Assembly: GCF_028453695.1 (NCBI RefSeq)
Contig: NC_135782.1
Span: 13,944,190-14,008,189 of the forward strand
Direction of reading: 5' to 3'
DNA: 64,000 bases
Source of the DNA: Augochlora pura
Lineage: Eukaryota > Arthropoda > Insecta > Hymenoptera > Halictidae
A model generated the notes under the pieces. It ran no database searches and was not told the DNA's origin. It was given only the letters and a program-made list of their open reading frames with translations. How positions within the stretch are numbered: the first letter of the stretch is position 1; every line of letters starts with the position of its first letter. This document shows, one piece after another, positions 11,400 through 22,104 of this stretch. The translations under genes and the position numbers were made by a program.

Positions 11400-11860
11400 T
11401 TAATCTTTTTAGTGGATTTCTGTTATTTTATTTGTTATATAATTTATTATATATTTTACTATGGATTTTACTATACACTATATACTTTATTATATGTATA
11501 TGTTAACACATACTATATATTTTACTATATAACTTACAATATATTATATAGTTTACTCTATACTCTATATTTTATTATAGATTTTACTATGTACTATGTA
11601 CTTTGCTATATACGTTACTACATACTACAAATTTTACTATATATTTTACGCTATATTATATACGTTAGTCTATCCTCTATATTTTACTATAGACTTTGTT
11701 ATATACTACATACTCTACTATATGTATACGTTACTATATACTATACATTTTGCTATATATCACAGTACATATTATATACATTACTATATACTATAAACTT
11801 GACCATAGATTTTTACTAAATACTATACACTTTACTATGCTATATATTTACTATATTACG
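11400..11860. repeat. TATACTATATATTTTACTATA AT satellite
   Basis: Irregular TACTATATAC/ATTTTACTATA repeats of about 10-25 bp. The Tyr/Ile/Leu-rich open frame at 11376-11819 (147 residues) is a stop-free read through the repeat, not a protein gene. Confidence 0.9.
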
Positions 11861-12057
11861 TTAAAATAAAAATTGTCTGCACTTGATGCAAGATACGGTA
11901 GCAACATAATTATTTATTTATTTTTTCAAGAATTTTAATAACTTCCTGCTATCGTTGTTGTTATTATTACGAGTTACTGAATATTGTTATTACTTTTATT
12001 ATTACTCGTTGTAAACTTGATTATCTCGTTGATTGTCTGGATTATCTAAATAGCCAT

Positions 12058-12510
12058 TCTTTTTACAAAATAAATTAGGTTATGTTAATCTGTATAAAAT
12101 GTATTAGATTGCGTTACTTTTCACAAAATGAATCAGGTTATGTTAATCTGTAGAAACTATATCAGATTACGTTACTTTTCACAAAATGAATCAGGTTATG
12201 ACACTTTGTACGAAACGAGTTACTTTATGCTACTTTCCACCAAATAAATTAGGTTATGTTACTTGTTACGAACCAAATCACATTGCATTCCTTTTTACAA
12301 AATGAATTATATTTCATTACTTTTCACAAAACGAACTAGGTTATGTCACATTTCCCAAAGTGGTCTAGGTTATGTTACTTTTCACAAAGTGAACTTGGTT
12401 ATGTCACATTTCACAAGTTGAACTAGGTTATGTTACTTTTTATCAAACGAATTAGATTATCTCACTTTACATAAAACGAATTAGGTTATGTACTCTCCAT
12501 AAAATACATT
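12058..12510. repeat. Minisatellite, AGGTTATGTTACTT family, block 2
   Basis: Units of about 30-60 bp with AAATNAATTAGGTTATGTTA then CTTTTCACAAAATGAA. The units match the 4113-4547 block closely enough that the two arrays must share origin, yet their flanks are unrelated. Confidence 0.85.
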
Positions 12511-12639
12511 ACAGTCTCCAACTTCCTCCAACAAGATCAAAATCACATTTATAGGTTAAGTCTATGTATTCCCCTACCTGTTTATATATAACTTGTTATA
12601 TATAAATAATTACTAAAAGCTCTAAACATCATAACAACC

Positions 12640-13640
12640 TAACCAAGGTTTAAATCGAATCACCGACATAAAATCCATTCGTGAAACAATTGTCCAACGT
12701 TTCCATAATTCCGTCCACTGTACCTAAGACAATAAAGAGACAATAAAGAGACTTCAACCGACAGCAAATCTCGCGGAGAGATATCCCGCAATAAATTCGA
12801 CGTTTTGGCGGGATCCAGCGCAAAGAAGAGAGGAATGAGGTGTCGATGAAGCAGACCGGACGGTAGCAAAGGGATCCCGGGCGAGGAGGTGGTTGATGGC
12901 ACGCGACACGACAGCCGCATGATCCGCGCGACACTCGGATTCCCAGACGGCCCGACACCTAACCTTCGCCGATGGTTCACGTCGACGGTAGCCGTGACGG
13001 CGGCGCGCGATGTACCTCTGGCCCGGGTCCTCGCTATTTCCGGCGCTATCCGTCAGGCCCGGTTACGGGGAGACACCGACGACGCCCCTCCTCGCGAGGG
13101 CAATGCGTCTTTCACAGACGGTGTGCGCCGAGTTATGCCCCTAAAGAGGTTTCTATTTAGATCGCCACTTCCCGCCGACGGCTCCTTCTTTTTCTTCCTC
13201 CTCCTCCTCCTCCTCCTCCTCCTTCTCCCACCACGTGGCTCTCCCTTTCGGCGATGCTCAGCCGCGTGAGAAAAGCCCCGGCTAACGAACCCCTCTCGTC
13301 CCGCGCCCCCTCTACGGTGGCCACCGATCGCGTTTAACGAGGAATTTCGTAAATCTTCCCAATGCTTCCCGGAAGGGATTCAGACGAGTGGCCTGGCGTC
13401 TGTCACGGACTGTTGCCGATGAATTATACCGTCGCACAATGTTTCTATTTGGGATGCCTTTGGCGGCCTGCTACGCGCGCCGATTCGTGTCAGCTCGGCG
13501 CTTCCACCCACGTGCTGTCACGGTATGTTGGCCGGCGGACGTGGTTGCCAGTTTTGCACGGCAATTTTTCCTAACCGAAGGGCATAGCCGATTGAGATGG
13601 TCGAAACTGCCGTTAGAGGTTTTTCAGTGAGTCATATAAC
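12640..13640. other. GC-rich island with CCT microsatellite
   Basis: CpG-rich single-copy DNA with a (CTC)n run at about 13196-13222. Several overlapping frames of 60-126 codons exist on both strands, but none resembles a known domain and the longest runs through the Leu-rich translation of the microsatellite. No gene is supported. Confidence 0.4.
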
Positions 13641-13724
13641 GTTCGACAGCTGACCAATAAAAACTCATCTGTGCAAAATTTTAATTCTGTAACTATCCTC
13701 ACGGACAAGTGAATTATTTAATCA

Positions 13725-13795
13725 CACAAAATTTTATTTAATCACACAAAATTTTATTTAATCACATAAAATTTGATTTAATCACGGAAATTAGA
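13725..13795 (+). repeat. 20-bp tandem repeat, three units
   Basis: Three copies of TTTAATCACACAAAATTTTA, the third with changes, then a partial fourth. Likely replication slippage. Confidence 0.9.
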
Positions 13796-13799
13796 TTTC

Positions 13800-14880
13800 G
13801 CGGTTTTCCGACATTTCCCCCCTTTAGCGGCTTTCTAAAATTTTTAAAAAAATGTGGCTCATCTTGGACATCAAGCCGCGTGTTATAGACTTTTTTTCAG
13901 ATTTTTTAGTTGCAAGTTGTGATTATCAAAAATGAAAAACCAAAAAATAATCGGAAAATTTAAGATTTCCCGAAAACTAACATATTAGCTATTTTTATAT
14001 TAATTCCCTGATAAGGTACTATCACGTCTCGTGTACTCGATTTTTCTCAGATTTTTTGCTGGATTGCAATATTGTCAAAAAAAAAATGAAAACCGAATGT
14101 GTCGATGTTTTTTTGCTGTCAGAAAGAAGTTGCTACTTGTCTAGTTTACCGCAAGTATGAATTAAGTAATTTTAAACGTCATTGCATCGAAACAAACAAT
14201 TTTCTAACCTTGAAAATGTGAATTAAGCGAGTTCAAATATTAAGAAAAATGGTAATTTAGCTCCTTCATTTTTGGGAATTATTTATTACGTGATTGGTAT
14301 TTTTGCTTTCTATGAACTATAAAAGGGTGTTCTTGTTTAGATTGATGAGAAATGGACATTTTTATTTGATTTTTTAAATTAATAATAACGTAGAAATTTA
14401 TGAGCGAAAGTAGCTTTTGAAAGTAATTGTTGCCGTGAATTTTGTTAAATGTCCTGTGACGTTTATTAATGACGTCATGAATGAGTAGTTGAGTGGAGTG
14501 TAGGTAGAGGGCAGCGTAGTCGACCGTCTGACCAATCATAAACGCAATAGCATGATTGGCGATCCTATTGCCATCTATCTTACTCTGTTCAAATTTACGA
14601 GTGTGATGTTACTGATACGGGTCACGTGACGTTCTGGGAAAAATGTACGACGTTGCAGTCGACGTTTGCTTTAATGGATTTTACTGCTCGTTTTAGGAAT
14701 TATAGCTTAGATTATACAATAACATATGTCTGAAATGGACGTCTTGTTCATCCATTTTTAAACTGGGGCAAAAATGAAACTAAATAAGTAATTGATACAA
14801 TTTTCTTACTAAATTGAAGGTGGAAGTTCAAACTACAAGAAAATAGTATAGGTCAGGTGCTTCGATCATGACAAAGGCAA
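13800..14880. other. AT-rich sequence, nothing firm
   Basis: No repeat ends found. AGATTTTTT followed by TGCAA and a poly-A-rich stretch recurs (about 13898 and 14050). An 86-codon minus-strand frame (14279-14539) is not repeat-like in composition but matches nothing I recognise; I leave it uncalled. Confidence 0.35.
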
Positions 14881-14884
14881 TTTG

Positions 14885-15385
14885 ATATTTGACAAAACTA
14901 GGTTAGGTTTGAATTACTTCCTGGTTATGTCAAAGCTCCTGACTAAATTGAAACTAGTTTTCAGACATTTTTCTAACAAAATTAATTACTATATCACGCC
15001 ACCTTTCTATGACTCCTCAACTTTTAATACCAAACTGTTTTAGTGAAACAATAGCGATGTCTAGGTTAGGTTTGCGTTACTTCTAGGTTAGGTCAAGACA
15101 GCTAGCTAGATTGGAACTAATTTTCAGACATTTATCCAACAAATTTAATTATTATATCGTATCGTATCACGTTTTGTATAACGTGTCAACTTTTAATACC
15201 AAACTATTCTAGCCAAATAGTAACGAAGTCTAGGTTATGTTTGAGTCAATTCTACATTACGTCAAGGTTTCTGTTTGCTTTAAAACTAGGTTCCAGATAT
15301 TTCTGCAACAAATTTCACAATTTGTTGTCAATCATTTTTGCAACATAATTTATTTAAATCCAACTTCCTTCAACAAAATACCTTC
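14885..15385 (+). repeat. Tandem repeat, about 168-bp unit, three copies
   Basis: Each unit runs TCTAGGTTAGGTTTGNGT, GGTTAGGTCAAG, TTTCAGACATTT, CAACAAATTTAATTA, then AACTTTTAATACCAAACT. Three successive copies diverge to the right. The core again contains the AGGTTAGG motif. Confidence 0.85.
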
Positions 15386-15389
15386 GAAA

Positions 15390-15744
15390 TAACCTTCAAC
15401 TAATATTATTATACAACAATTCACTACCTTGCAATCAATAAAGCCACCTGCAAAAACTCTAATTATCGTTAGAAGATTGAACTTTGATGCAATATTGCAA
15501 CAATGCGTCGCTATACGCTATCCTAATTGGACCTAACCTCGAAAAACTGGCTGACGAAATTAGCCCGAGTACCTAAAACGTCTCGGACCAGCAACTGCCG
15601 TGAAACGAAGAGCAGAAGGGGGGGAGCCCTCGAAAATAGAGCGCGCCAGTAGTTCGCGTTCCTTGTTAATTTTAACCGATAATTAAATGCGAGGAATTCA
15701 TTTCTCGGTGGGGCCACGTGCGACCGATGCGCCCCGAGGTTTCT
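15390..15744. other. Single-copy sequence, GC-rich toward the right
   Basis: No gene or element end recognised before the mariner-derived element. Confidence 0.35.
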
Positions 15745-15746
15745 TA

Positions 15747-16202
15747 TTAGAGTGTGCCATAAGTTCCTTCCATTTTTGCTTTGATGCAAAATTAACAGAC
15801 GGTATTTGCTGTTTAACGTCGATTTATTGTGTTATAATCTTTATAATATTTCGAAGCGCACACTGTTTTATACGAACTCCGTTTACAATTACACANNNNN
15901 NNNNNNNNNNNNNNNNNNNNNNNNNNNNNNNNNNNNNNNNNNNNNNNNNNNNNNNNNNNNNNNNNNNNNNNNNNNNNNNNNNNNNNNNNNNNNNNTGTGT
16001 AATTGTAAACGGAGTTCGTATAAAACAGTGTGCGCTTCGAAACATTTCTTTATGTTTCTATGAACATTAGAGGTTAAGGTTGTAAAACACAAATGGAGAT
16101 TATAATATATTTGTTGTGACACAATAAGTCGATTTTAGGCAACAAATATCGTCTATTAATTTCGCATCGAAACAAAAAGAAGGAACTTATGACTCACCTT
16201 AA
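15747..16202. mobile_element. Palindromic mariner-derived element containing assembly gap
   Basis: The left end reads TTAGAGTGTGCCATAAGTTC and the right end, reversed, TTAAGGTGAGTCATAAGTTC. TA flanks lie at 15745-15746 and 16203-16204. Both arms continue with the same sequence (GACGGTATTTGCTG / GACGATATTTGTTG, then CGA(T/C)TTATTGTGT) for over 80 bp, so it is a foldback of one mariner end. The centre is 100 N, flanked by a perfect 47-bp inverted repeat (15849-15895, 15996-16042). No transposase is visible; what lies in the gap is unknown. Confidence 0.8.
15896..15995. other. Assembly gap, 100 N
   Basis: Exactly 100 N, the usual placeholder for a gap of unknown size. Contig ends on both sides are reverse complements of each other for 47 bp. 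Confidence 0.99.
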
Positions 16203-16204
16203 TA

Positions 16205-17185
16205 GCCCACGAAAAATTCTAAAAAAAAAACGAACGCCAACCTAACCTAACACTCGATTCCCCCGTCCCCGAATTTGTGTAACAGTAAACAGAGTTCGGA
16301 TATCGGAGGGCCGCGCAGTTCGCCGCCGGATCTCTGTCATCCGGGCGAGAATAACGACGTTCCTGATAATGAAGGAAACAAATGTGCGACCTCGTTAACA
16401 AAATGCCGGGGAAAACGGTGCGCGGCGCGCGTTGGACGAAAAAAAAAAAAGGAATATGTATGTAAACGCACTGATTGTTGCGGATGTAGACGCATAAATT
16501 CCATTCCCGAACGGCCCCGGTAATCTCAGCATTTTAAATGCTGCCCATAAATTCCATATAATTTTAATTCTCTGCTAATGCGATTAAAAGAAATATTATA
16601 CATTTTTATGCGCGCAACGGTCTGATCGGGCCACGGCCGCATAAATATTCCGAAGGATGCGCGAACTATGTACGTCGATATTTTACATATCTCGTAAATA
16701 CAATACGTACCGAGATCCGTAGATTTTGGATAATACTAATTTCCCTCCGGTTATCACGGAAAAATCACGAAAATTTCGCATCGAATAATTTTCTGTACGT
16801 CGACGTTCCTATAATATCCGTGGAGTTTTACGAATCTCTACTCTCGCGTTGGCGAATTTGTTCATAATCGTGGTGTATCTACGAATCTCGTGGTTCATGG
16901 TTATGTACGATGATCGTTGAGGATTCAGCGAGAAATTATTTATTATTCGATTTGTGAAATTGTTTGATTCGAGAAACGAAAGTAAGAAGTTTCCAGGTTA
17001 TGTCACAGTTATATTAGGTTCTATTGGGTTATATATTAGGCATGTAATTAATATGTTCAAGTTTAACTTCAAAGTTTAATTATTATTTACCGATCTACGA
17101 TTTTTGTTTAAAGGTTTTGTTATTTGTTGCAGCGTGAATCTTGTTGCAAATTTATTGAGAAAATAGATTGAAAATTCATCAGAAA
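16205..17185. other. Single-copy sequence, partly GC-rich
   Basis: A weak third copy of the gap-edge sequence (TGTGTAACAGTAAACAGAGT) occurs at 16275. The rest shows no gene; the 16219-16523 frames on both strands lack domain resemblance. Confidence 0.4.
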
Positions 17186-17189
17186 GAGA

Positions 17190-18010
17190 AAAAGTTTGTT
17201 CGATAGTTCGATATTTCGATACTTTGATAATTCGATAGTTCGACCATTTGATTGTTCGATATTTCGTTATTTCAATATTTCAACAATTCGATAGTTCGAT
17301 AATTCGATATTTTTGAACAGTTCGATATTTCGACAATTCGATAGTGGAATACTTTCATAGTTTGATAATTCGATAATTCAATAGTGCGATAGTTCAACAG
17401 TTCAATAAATCAATGTTTCAATATTTCGATAACTCGATAGTTCGATAATTCATTATTTATTATAGTTCGACATTTCAATACTTCAATATTTGATTATTAC
17501 AGCAATTCGATAGTTCGATAATTCAATAGTGTGATAGTTCGATATTTCAACAGTTCAGCAGTTCGATATTTCGATATTTTGATAGATCGATATTTCAACA
17601 ATACTATTGTTCCATATTTCGATATCCCTATATATCGACAATTCGATATTTCTATATTACGATTTTTCGATATTTCATCAGTTCAGTGGTATAGTATTTC
17701 GATATCTCGATATTTCGATATTTCAACAGTTTCATAGTTCGATATTTCCACATCTCTATATTTCGATATTGCGATACTTCAACAGTTCGACTGTTCGATA
17801 GTGCACTATTTCAACAGTTTGATAGTTCGATAGCTCGATATTTTAATACTTCGATGTTTGAATATTTTAACAGTTCGATAATTCAACAATTCGATAATTC
17901 AACAGTTCGATAATTCGATATTTCAATATTTCAACAATTTGATAGTTCGACGTTTAAACATTTCGATGCGTGGACATTTCGATAGTTCAATAATTTAGTA
18001 GTTTAGTTGA
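17190..18010. repeat. TTCGATA(G/T)TTCGATATT satellite
   Basis: About 800 bp made of 9-11 bp units, mainly TTCGATAGT, TTCGATATT, TTCAACAGT and TTCAATATT. Phe/Ile/Ser/Asp-rich frames at 17531-17801 are reads through the repeat. A related short array on the opposite strand lies at 21240-21500. Confidence 0.95.
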
Positions 18011-18030
18011 GTACCTTGGCGTAATCTTAA

Positions 18031-18264
18031 CCACTTAGCTGCGTCGATATATTTTGAAGATTAATTTTGTTACGCATTTTATCGATCATACTGAGTGTAG
18101 TTCTTTTTTTGATAATTGTTGTAGAATTATCCTAAAATGTGCGAAATTTATGACAGTGTTACCATAAGCATTTCGACATAAATCGTAGATGAAATATTTT
18201 TATTATAAGATATAAAATTGCCATTTCCTTATGATTTGTATACACGTCATACGCAGCTAACAGG
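18031..18264. mobile_element. TTAA-type MITE, about 234 bp
   Basis: The left end CCACTTAGCTGCGTCG follows TTAA (18027-18030). The right end, reversed, reads CCTGTTAGCTGCGTATGACG beside GTAA, a likely mutated TTAA. The interior is AT-rich and non-coding. Confidence 0.65.
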
Positions 18265-18418
18265 GTAACAGATTGAAAGTTTAACAATTCTATTGTTCCA
18301 TCCGTCTTCTCCTCTTCATATCTATTTTTCTATACTTCTACATTTCTATATTTCATTTTCAATAGCACATTTATAATCACCGTCTATCCCACGCCATCAA
18401 CCATCAATATTTTATTAA

Positions 18419-19013
18419 CCCCTTGCCGTACTTTAACGAGTCAGGTTCATGACGGAGATTTATAATAATAAGCAATTATATCCGTTCCTTTAACACATTG
18501 ACTGCCGACAATCGACCACTAAAATACGCACACAGTTAAAACAATTTAATTAATTAAAGCGAAGCTAGAAAGTTAATATTTATCATAAGGGGTGGTATTA
18601 GAACTCTTTCGCATTCGAAACATTCTAGTGAAATTCAATTTGTTCAAATATATTACAATAAAAATGAATTTTCAAGATTGGTAAAAAATTAGTGTCACCC
18701 ATATTTGGGTAACGCGGCGCTCAACATTCTTGAGCTCAACGCTCAAACTAATTAAACATTCGAGTAGACGTAAGGACCCAATAAATATGAAAATTCCCTT
18801 TTCTTCAAAGAAATTGAGTACGATCGAAGAAATTCTAGCCATAGCAATTGTTTTCCATAGCTCTTTTACTTTATATTAATTTTCTAGTATTTAGTGGGTC
18901 CACCTTTATGCCTTATTATATCGTTTAATCGATATTTGGTCCTGACTGTATATTTATGGGACTGACTGTATATTGATATCTCACAATTGTAAAGAAAATG
19001 GTGCGGCAAGGGG
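18419..19013. mobile_element. TTAA-type MITE, 595 bp (CCCCTTGCCG ends)
   Basis: Termini CCCCTTGCCGTAC and, reversed, CCCCTTGCCGCAC are both flanked by TTAA (18415-18418, 19014-19017). Inside, TTTAACACATTGACTGCC may mark another TTAA-type end. No transposase. piggyBac-like by target and termini. Confidence 0.85.
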
Positions 19014-19017
19014 TTAA

Positions 19018-20570
19018 AACCTTCCAGTATCTATATTTTGTCCACTATTCTCCAGTTTTTCGGCACCGCCGCATTGATAATCGTATCCGCATCGAGAGAC
19101 TAACCGGCGGATCGAAGATCGTCGATCCGGCGGATCTCGTAAAGACGCGGAACGTTTGTTCAGCGGAAATAAAAGCGGAGCGGCGTCGGAACGCGCGCGG
19201 CGGCGATTCTCTTAAAGCGATAGTTTGGCGCGGCGGCGGTCCGCAACAGGACACTGATGCATGGATCGCCGCGCCTGTTCCGTGTCTGGCTGTTTAATAA
19301 ATAGCCGAACGGACCCACCCCCTCGTCGTCTTCCATTGATTCCTCTTCCCCCTTTTTTCCCCTCCCCCGGCCACCGATCCCTCCCCTATTCGTGGTGCTC
19401 TTTCGCGGCGCGGAAATCAGTGATATCCCGGGTTGTTCTTTGTGTTTTCGGAAAAGCGATGCCTCTGAATTTACTTTCGCGGCCACCTCCTCTTTCTCCT
19501 CCGTACGTTCCGCTCACCCCTTCTCCCCCACCCTCTCGGTATCACCCCCGAAAAAACGGTCCCCGCGCGCGCGTTATCGCCGCTCGTTTTTCTCTCTTTC
19601 CGTTCTTTGGTACGGGCGAATTCGCGTATCCGTTTCACGCGCTGTTTCGCTACACCCTTCCGCTCCTCCACCTCTCTCCACCCCTTTCCCTCTTCTCTCC
19701 GCTACCCCCTGTGTATTTTATTTCTCTGTTTTACCCCCCCTCCGTCAAAAGGCGAGAGCCGGTTTTATCCGCGATACATATTGAACAAGGTATAAAATAA
19801 ATGCGCGGCGGCGGCACCGGCGGCGGACGGTTTTCCGCGGGAGCGTTTTCCATATAACGTAAAAATAATACGGGGATAAAGGCAATATATTACGAATTAT
19901 GTAAAAGTAAAATTTGAATTTTAATTAATTGGAGGGAAAAACGTTCGAGCGGCCGCGCCGGTATCGAGTAATTACGCGGGGGTTTCCGGCGCTCTGTTGC
20001 GCGCGGGGCGGGGTAGCGAAGGGGGGGCAGGGGTGGAGGGGAGAGGCGGGAAAAATTCCGTGCCATCGTCCGCGGGAACACACACGCGGTAATAAACATA
20101 TCTGATTTCAGCAATTTTTACCCCGCATACTTGGGATTCTGCGTTGATTTTTTTCACCGACCGTCCGAACGCACCCCCCGCCCACCTCCCGCTCTCTCTC
20201 TCTCCCCGTCTTCCTCCACCGTTCCCGTCGCTCTTTATCGTTAATTGATTAATGCGCGCTGCGTTTCTAATTAAAATCATAACGATTTACGAATCGACGC
20301 GACTTTCCGCCGATATTCGAACCGGCGTTGCCCTCCCCCCTCCGTCCTCCTCCTGCCCCACCATTCGGTTTCGAAATAATCATCATTTTGGTGCGGAAAA
20401 TCCGGCCGCGGAATTACTCCGCCGCGAGACTATGACATAACCTCGACAGCCGGGAAATTAAAATAGAATAATCGACGGCTCCGGTCTAGATCGGTTCTCT
20501 GTTGCGAATTGGAAATATTGCTTGGGCGATGCGGAGATTCGCGGAGTTGAAAAATTGATCGGTAGTGTAG
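19018..20570. other. Large GC-rich island
   Basis: About 1.5 kb of CpG-rich single-copy DNA with C-rich and T-rich runs. The longest frame is the 179-codon plus-strand one (19261-19800), Pro/Ser/Leu-rich; overlapping frames of 66-130 codons lie in other frames and strands. Such overlap is what stop-poor GC-rich DNA yields, and none contains a recognisable domain. Homeodomain-like TTAATTAATT and TTAATTGATTAAT occur at about 19920 and 20243. It may be conserved non-coding DNA. Confidence 0.4.
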
Positions 20571-20572
20571 AG

Positions 20573-21245
20573 TATTATTATTATTATTATTCTTTATTAG
20601 CGGGCTAGTAAGACCCGTTTGTGTTACATATAGGTTGTATATGTACATAGTCCGGAATACATTTAAATAATATAAATTAAAAGCTATAATATAAGTGTGT
20701 GTCATGAAGTAATTACAGAGTGTGAGTTTTAATGGCTAGAGTTGCTGCATTTGTAAATTGGCTCAATGAATTGCCAAAGAAGTCGATTTTTGTATTAAGT
20801 TTATTTGCCGTTCGTAATGCTCTCGTTATACAATTCTGAGATCCTAAATTGGTTTTAAAGTAATCTACATGAAATAATTTTTTGACCGTATTGCTTTAGC
20901 AGGAACCTTTAGTTTTATTAGTTCTAGAATGGATGGACAATCGATTATTTGGTTAATAATTTTAAAAATGAAAAGAATGTCTACCAAAGTTCTTCTTTGT
21001 TTGAGTGTACTCATGTTCATGGTATTAAGGATTAGTTCATAATGGTGTGAATAATAAGGTATGGGTGTTCCAATTTTAAATGAAGCGAATCTCAAGAATT
21101 TGTGCTGAATTGTTTCTAATTTATCGATATAACACTGTTGGCGAGGATTCCATAATTGTGAGCCATATTGAAGATGGGGGAGAACAAGCGATGAGTAAAG
21201 AATTTTTAGGGTAGTCAGATTTTTGAAGTCTATAGAGTGTCTAAT
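20573..21245 (-). mobile_element. Non-LTR retrotransposon (jockey/I-like) 3' end, 5' truncated
   Basis: Minus-strand fragment with the C-terminal part of ORF2, a 3' UTR of about 270 bp and a (TAA)n tail at 20573-20594, read on the minus strand after AATAAAG. TAA-repeat tails are known from I-clade LINEs, whereas jockey itself ends in poly-A. The 5' end is truncated, as is usual for target-primed reverse transcription. I see no clear target-site duplication. Confidence 0.8.
20865..21245 (-). pseudogene. LINE ORF2 C-terminal fragment
   Basis: Open from about 21245 to the stop at 20865-20867, roughly 125 codons. It reads HSIDFKNLTTLKILYSSLVL, then PHLQYGSQLWNPRQQCYIDK and LETIQHKFLRFASFKIGTP. 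This matches the region after the reverse transcriptase core of jockey-superfamily ORF2 (typically LYSSLVRPHLEYAS-W and IQKRFLRF). Further on, TLKQRRTLVDILFIFKIINQ and IDCPSILELIKLKVP fit the same end region. The stretch has no stop, but lacks the endonuclease and catalytic RT domains, so it is a dead 3' remnant. Confidence 0.85.
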
Positions 21246-21500
21246 AAGTATAATAAGTTATCGAAATATCGATCTATGGTAGCGGTGAAATATCAAAATA
21301 TCGAAATATAGAGAAATACCTATCTGATAAATTCTCGATCAATTAAACTATAGTAATATCTGAACATATCTTACCATTAAACCATAAAACCATCAATCCA
21401 TTGATCTATTAAAATATCAAACTATCAATCCATAGAACTCTTAAAATATCGAAATATCGAGCAACAAAACTATCGAAACATCGAAAACACCTACCCATCA
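21240..21500. repeat. ATCGAAATATCG short-period array
   Basis: Units such as TATCGAAATATCGA and ATCAATCCAT(A/T)GA. This resembles the 17190-18010 satellite read on the other strand. It begins exactly at the truncated 5' edge of the LINE. Confidence 0.8.
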
Positions 21501-22025
21501 AAATAACACAACGCCACATTATAAAAATATATCTCAAAGTCTTCGAAAACAGCAAGCACACTCCTGATTCAAACAACCACAAAGAGACCCGTGCAATAAA
21601 TTTCGCCCTCCCTATGCTTCCACCGTTAACGGTTGGGGGGGGGGGGGGGGGGGGGGGGAGCCAGAAATTTTTGTAAATTAGAGTGGAAAGTTTTCATTGA
21701 CTCGGGTATATTAGTTCCACGGTGGTGTTCGTTTTCCAACACACACACGCAGACCACTGGTGCCCGCGCACGCACAACTGCATTCGCGGCACAGTCCCGG
21801 AACCAGTTCCGAACTAAAAGCACACGGGAATGTAATTTGAAAATGGCGAATAAATTTTTGCAGCCAGAGTTCCGCTTTCTGAAAAATCCAATCCGAATTT
21901 TGGCTGGTCTCCGCCGCGGTTGGATAGATACGATCTGCGCCATAGGATCCCGCTGTGTCTGATCCGCGCCAGCAGATTCTACTTAGAATAGGGCGGACGA
22001 CCGCGAGGAAAATAATCGAAGTACA
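21501..22025. other. Single-copy sequence with a long poly-G tract
   Basis: A G homopolymer of about 24 bases at 21635-21658 is followed by mixed DNA with CACACACAC. Frames on both strands (105 and 109 codons) have no domain resemblance. Confidence 0.5.
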
Positions 22026-22104
22026 TATTAGGTTGTCCCATAAGTTTCTTCCCTTTTATTGATGCGAAATGAATACACGATATTTGTTGATTAAGGTGGA
22101 TTTA

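Noticed and set aside
11376..11819. 147-codon Tyr/Ile-rich frame resembling a membrane protein
   Set aside because: Entirely within the TACTATATA satellite.
14279..14539. 86-codon minus-strand frame
   Set aside because: Non-repetitive but no recognisable domain, no flanking element ends; could be chance.
15687..16122. Frames across the first gap
   Set aside because: Same N artefact, on a palindromic repeat.
19261..19800. 179-codon Pro/Ser-rich frame, the longest in the window
   Set aside because: Lies in a GC-rich island with overlapping frames on both strands; low-complexity and no domain.
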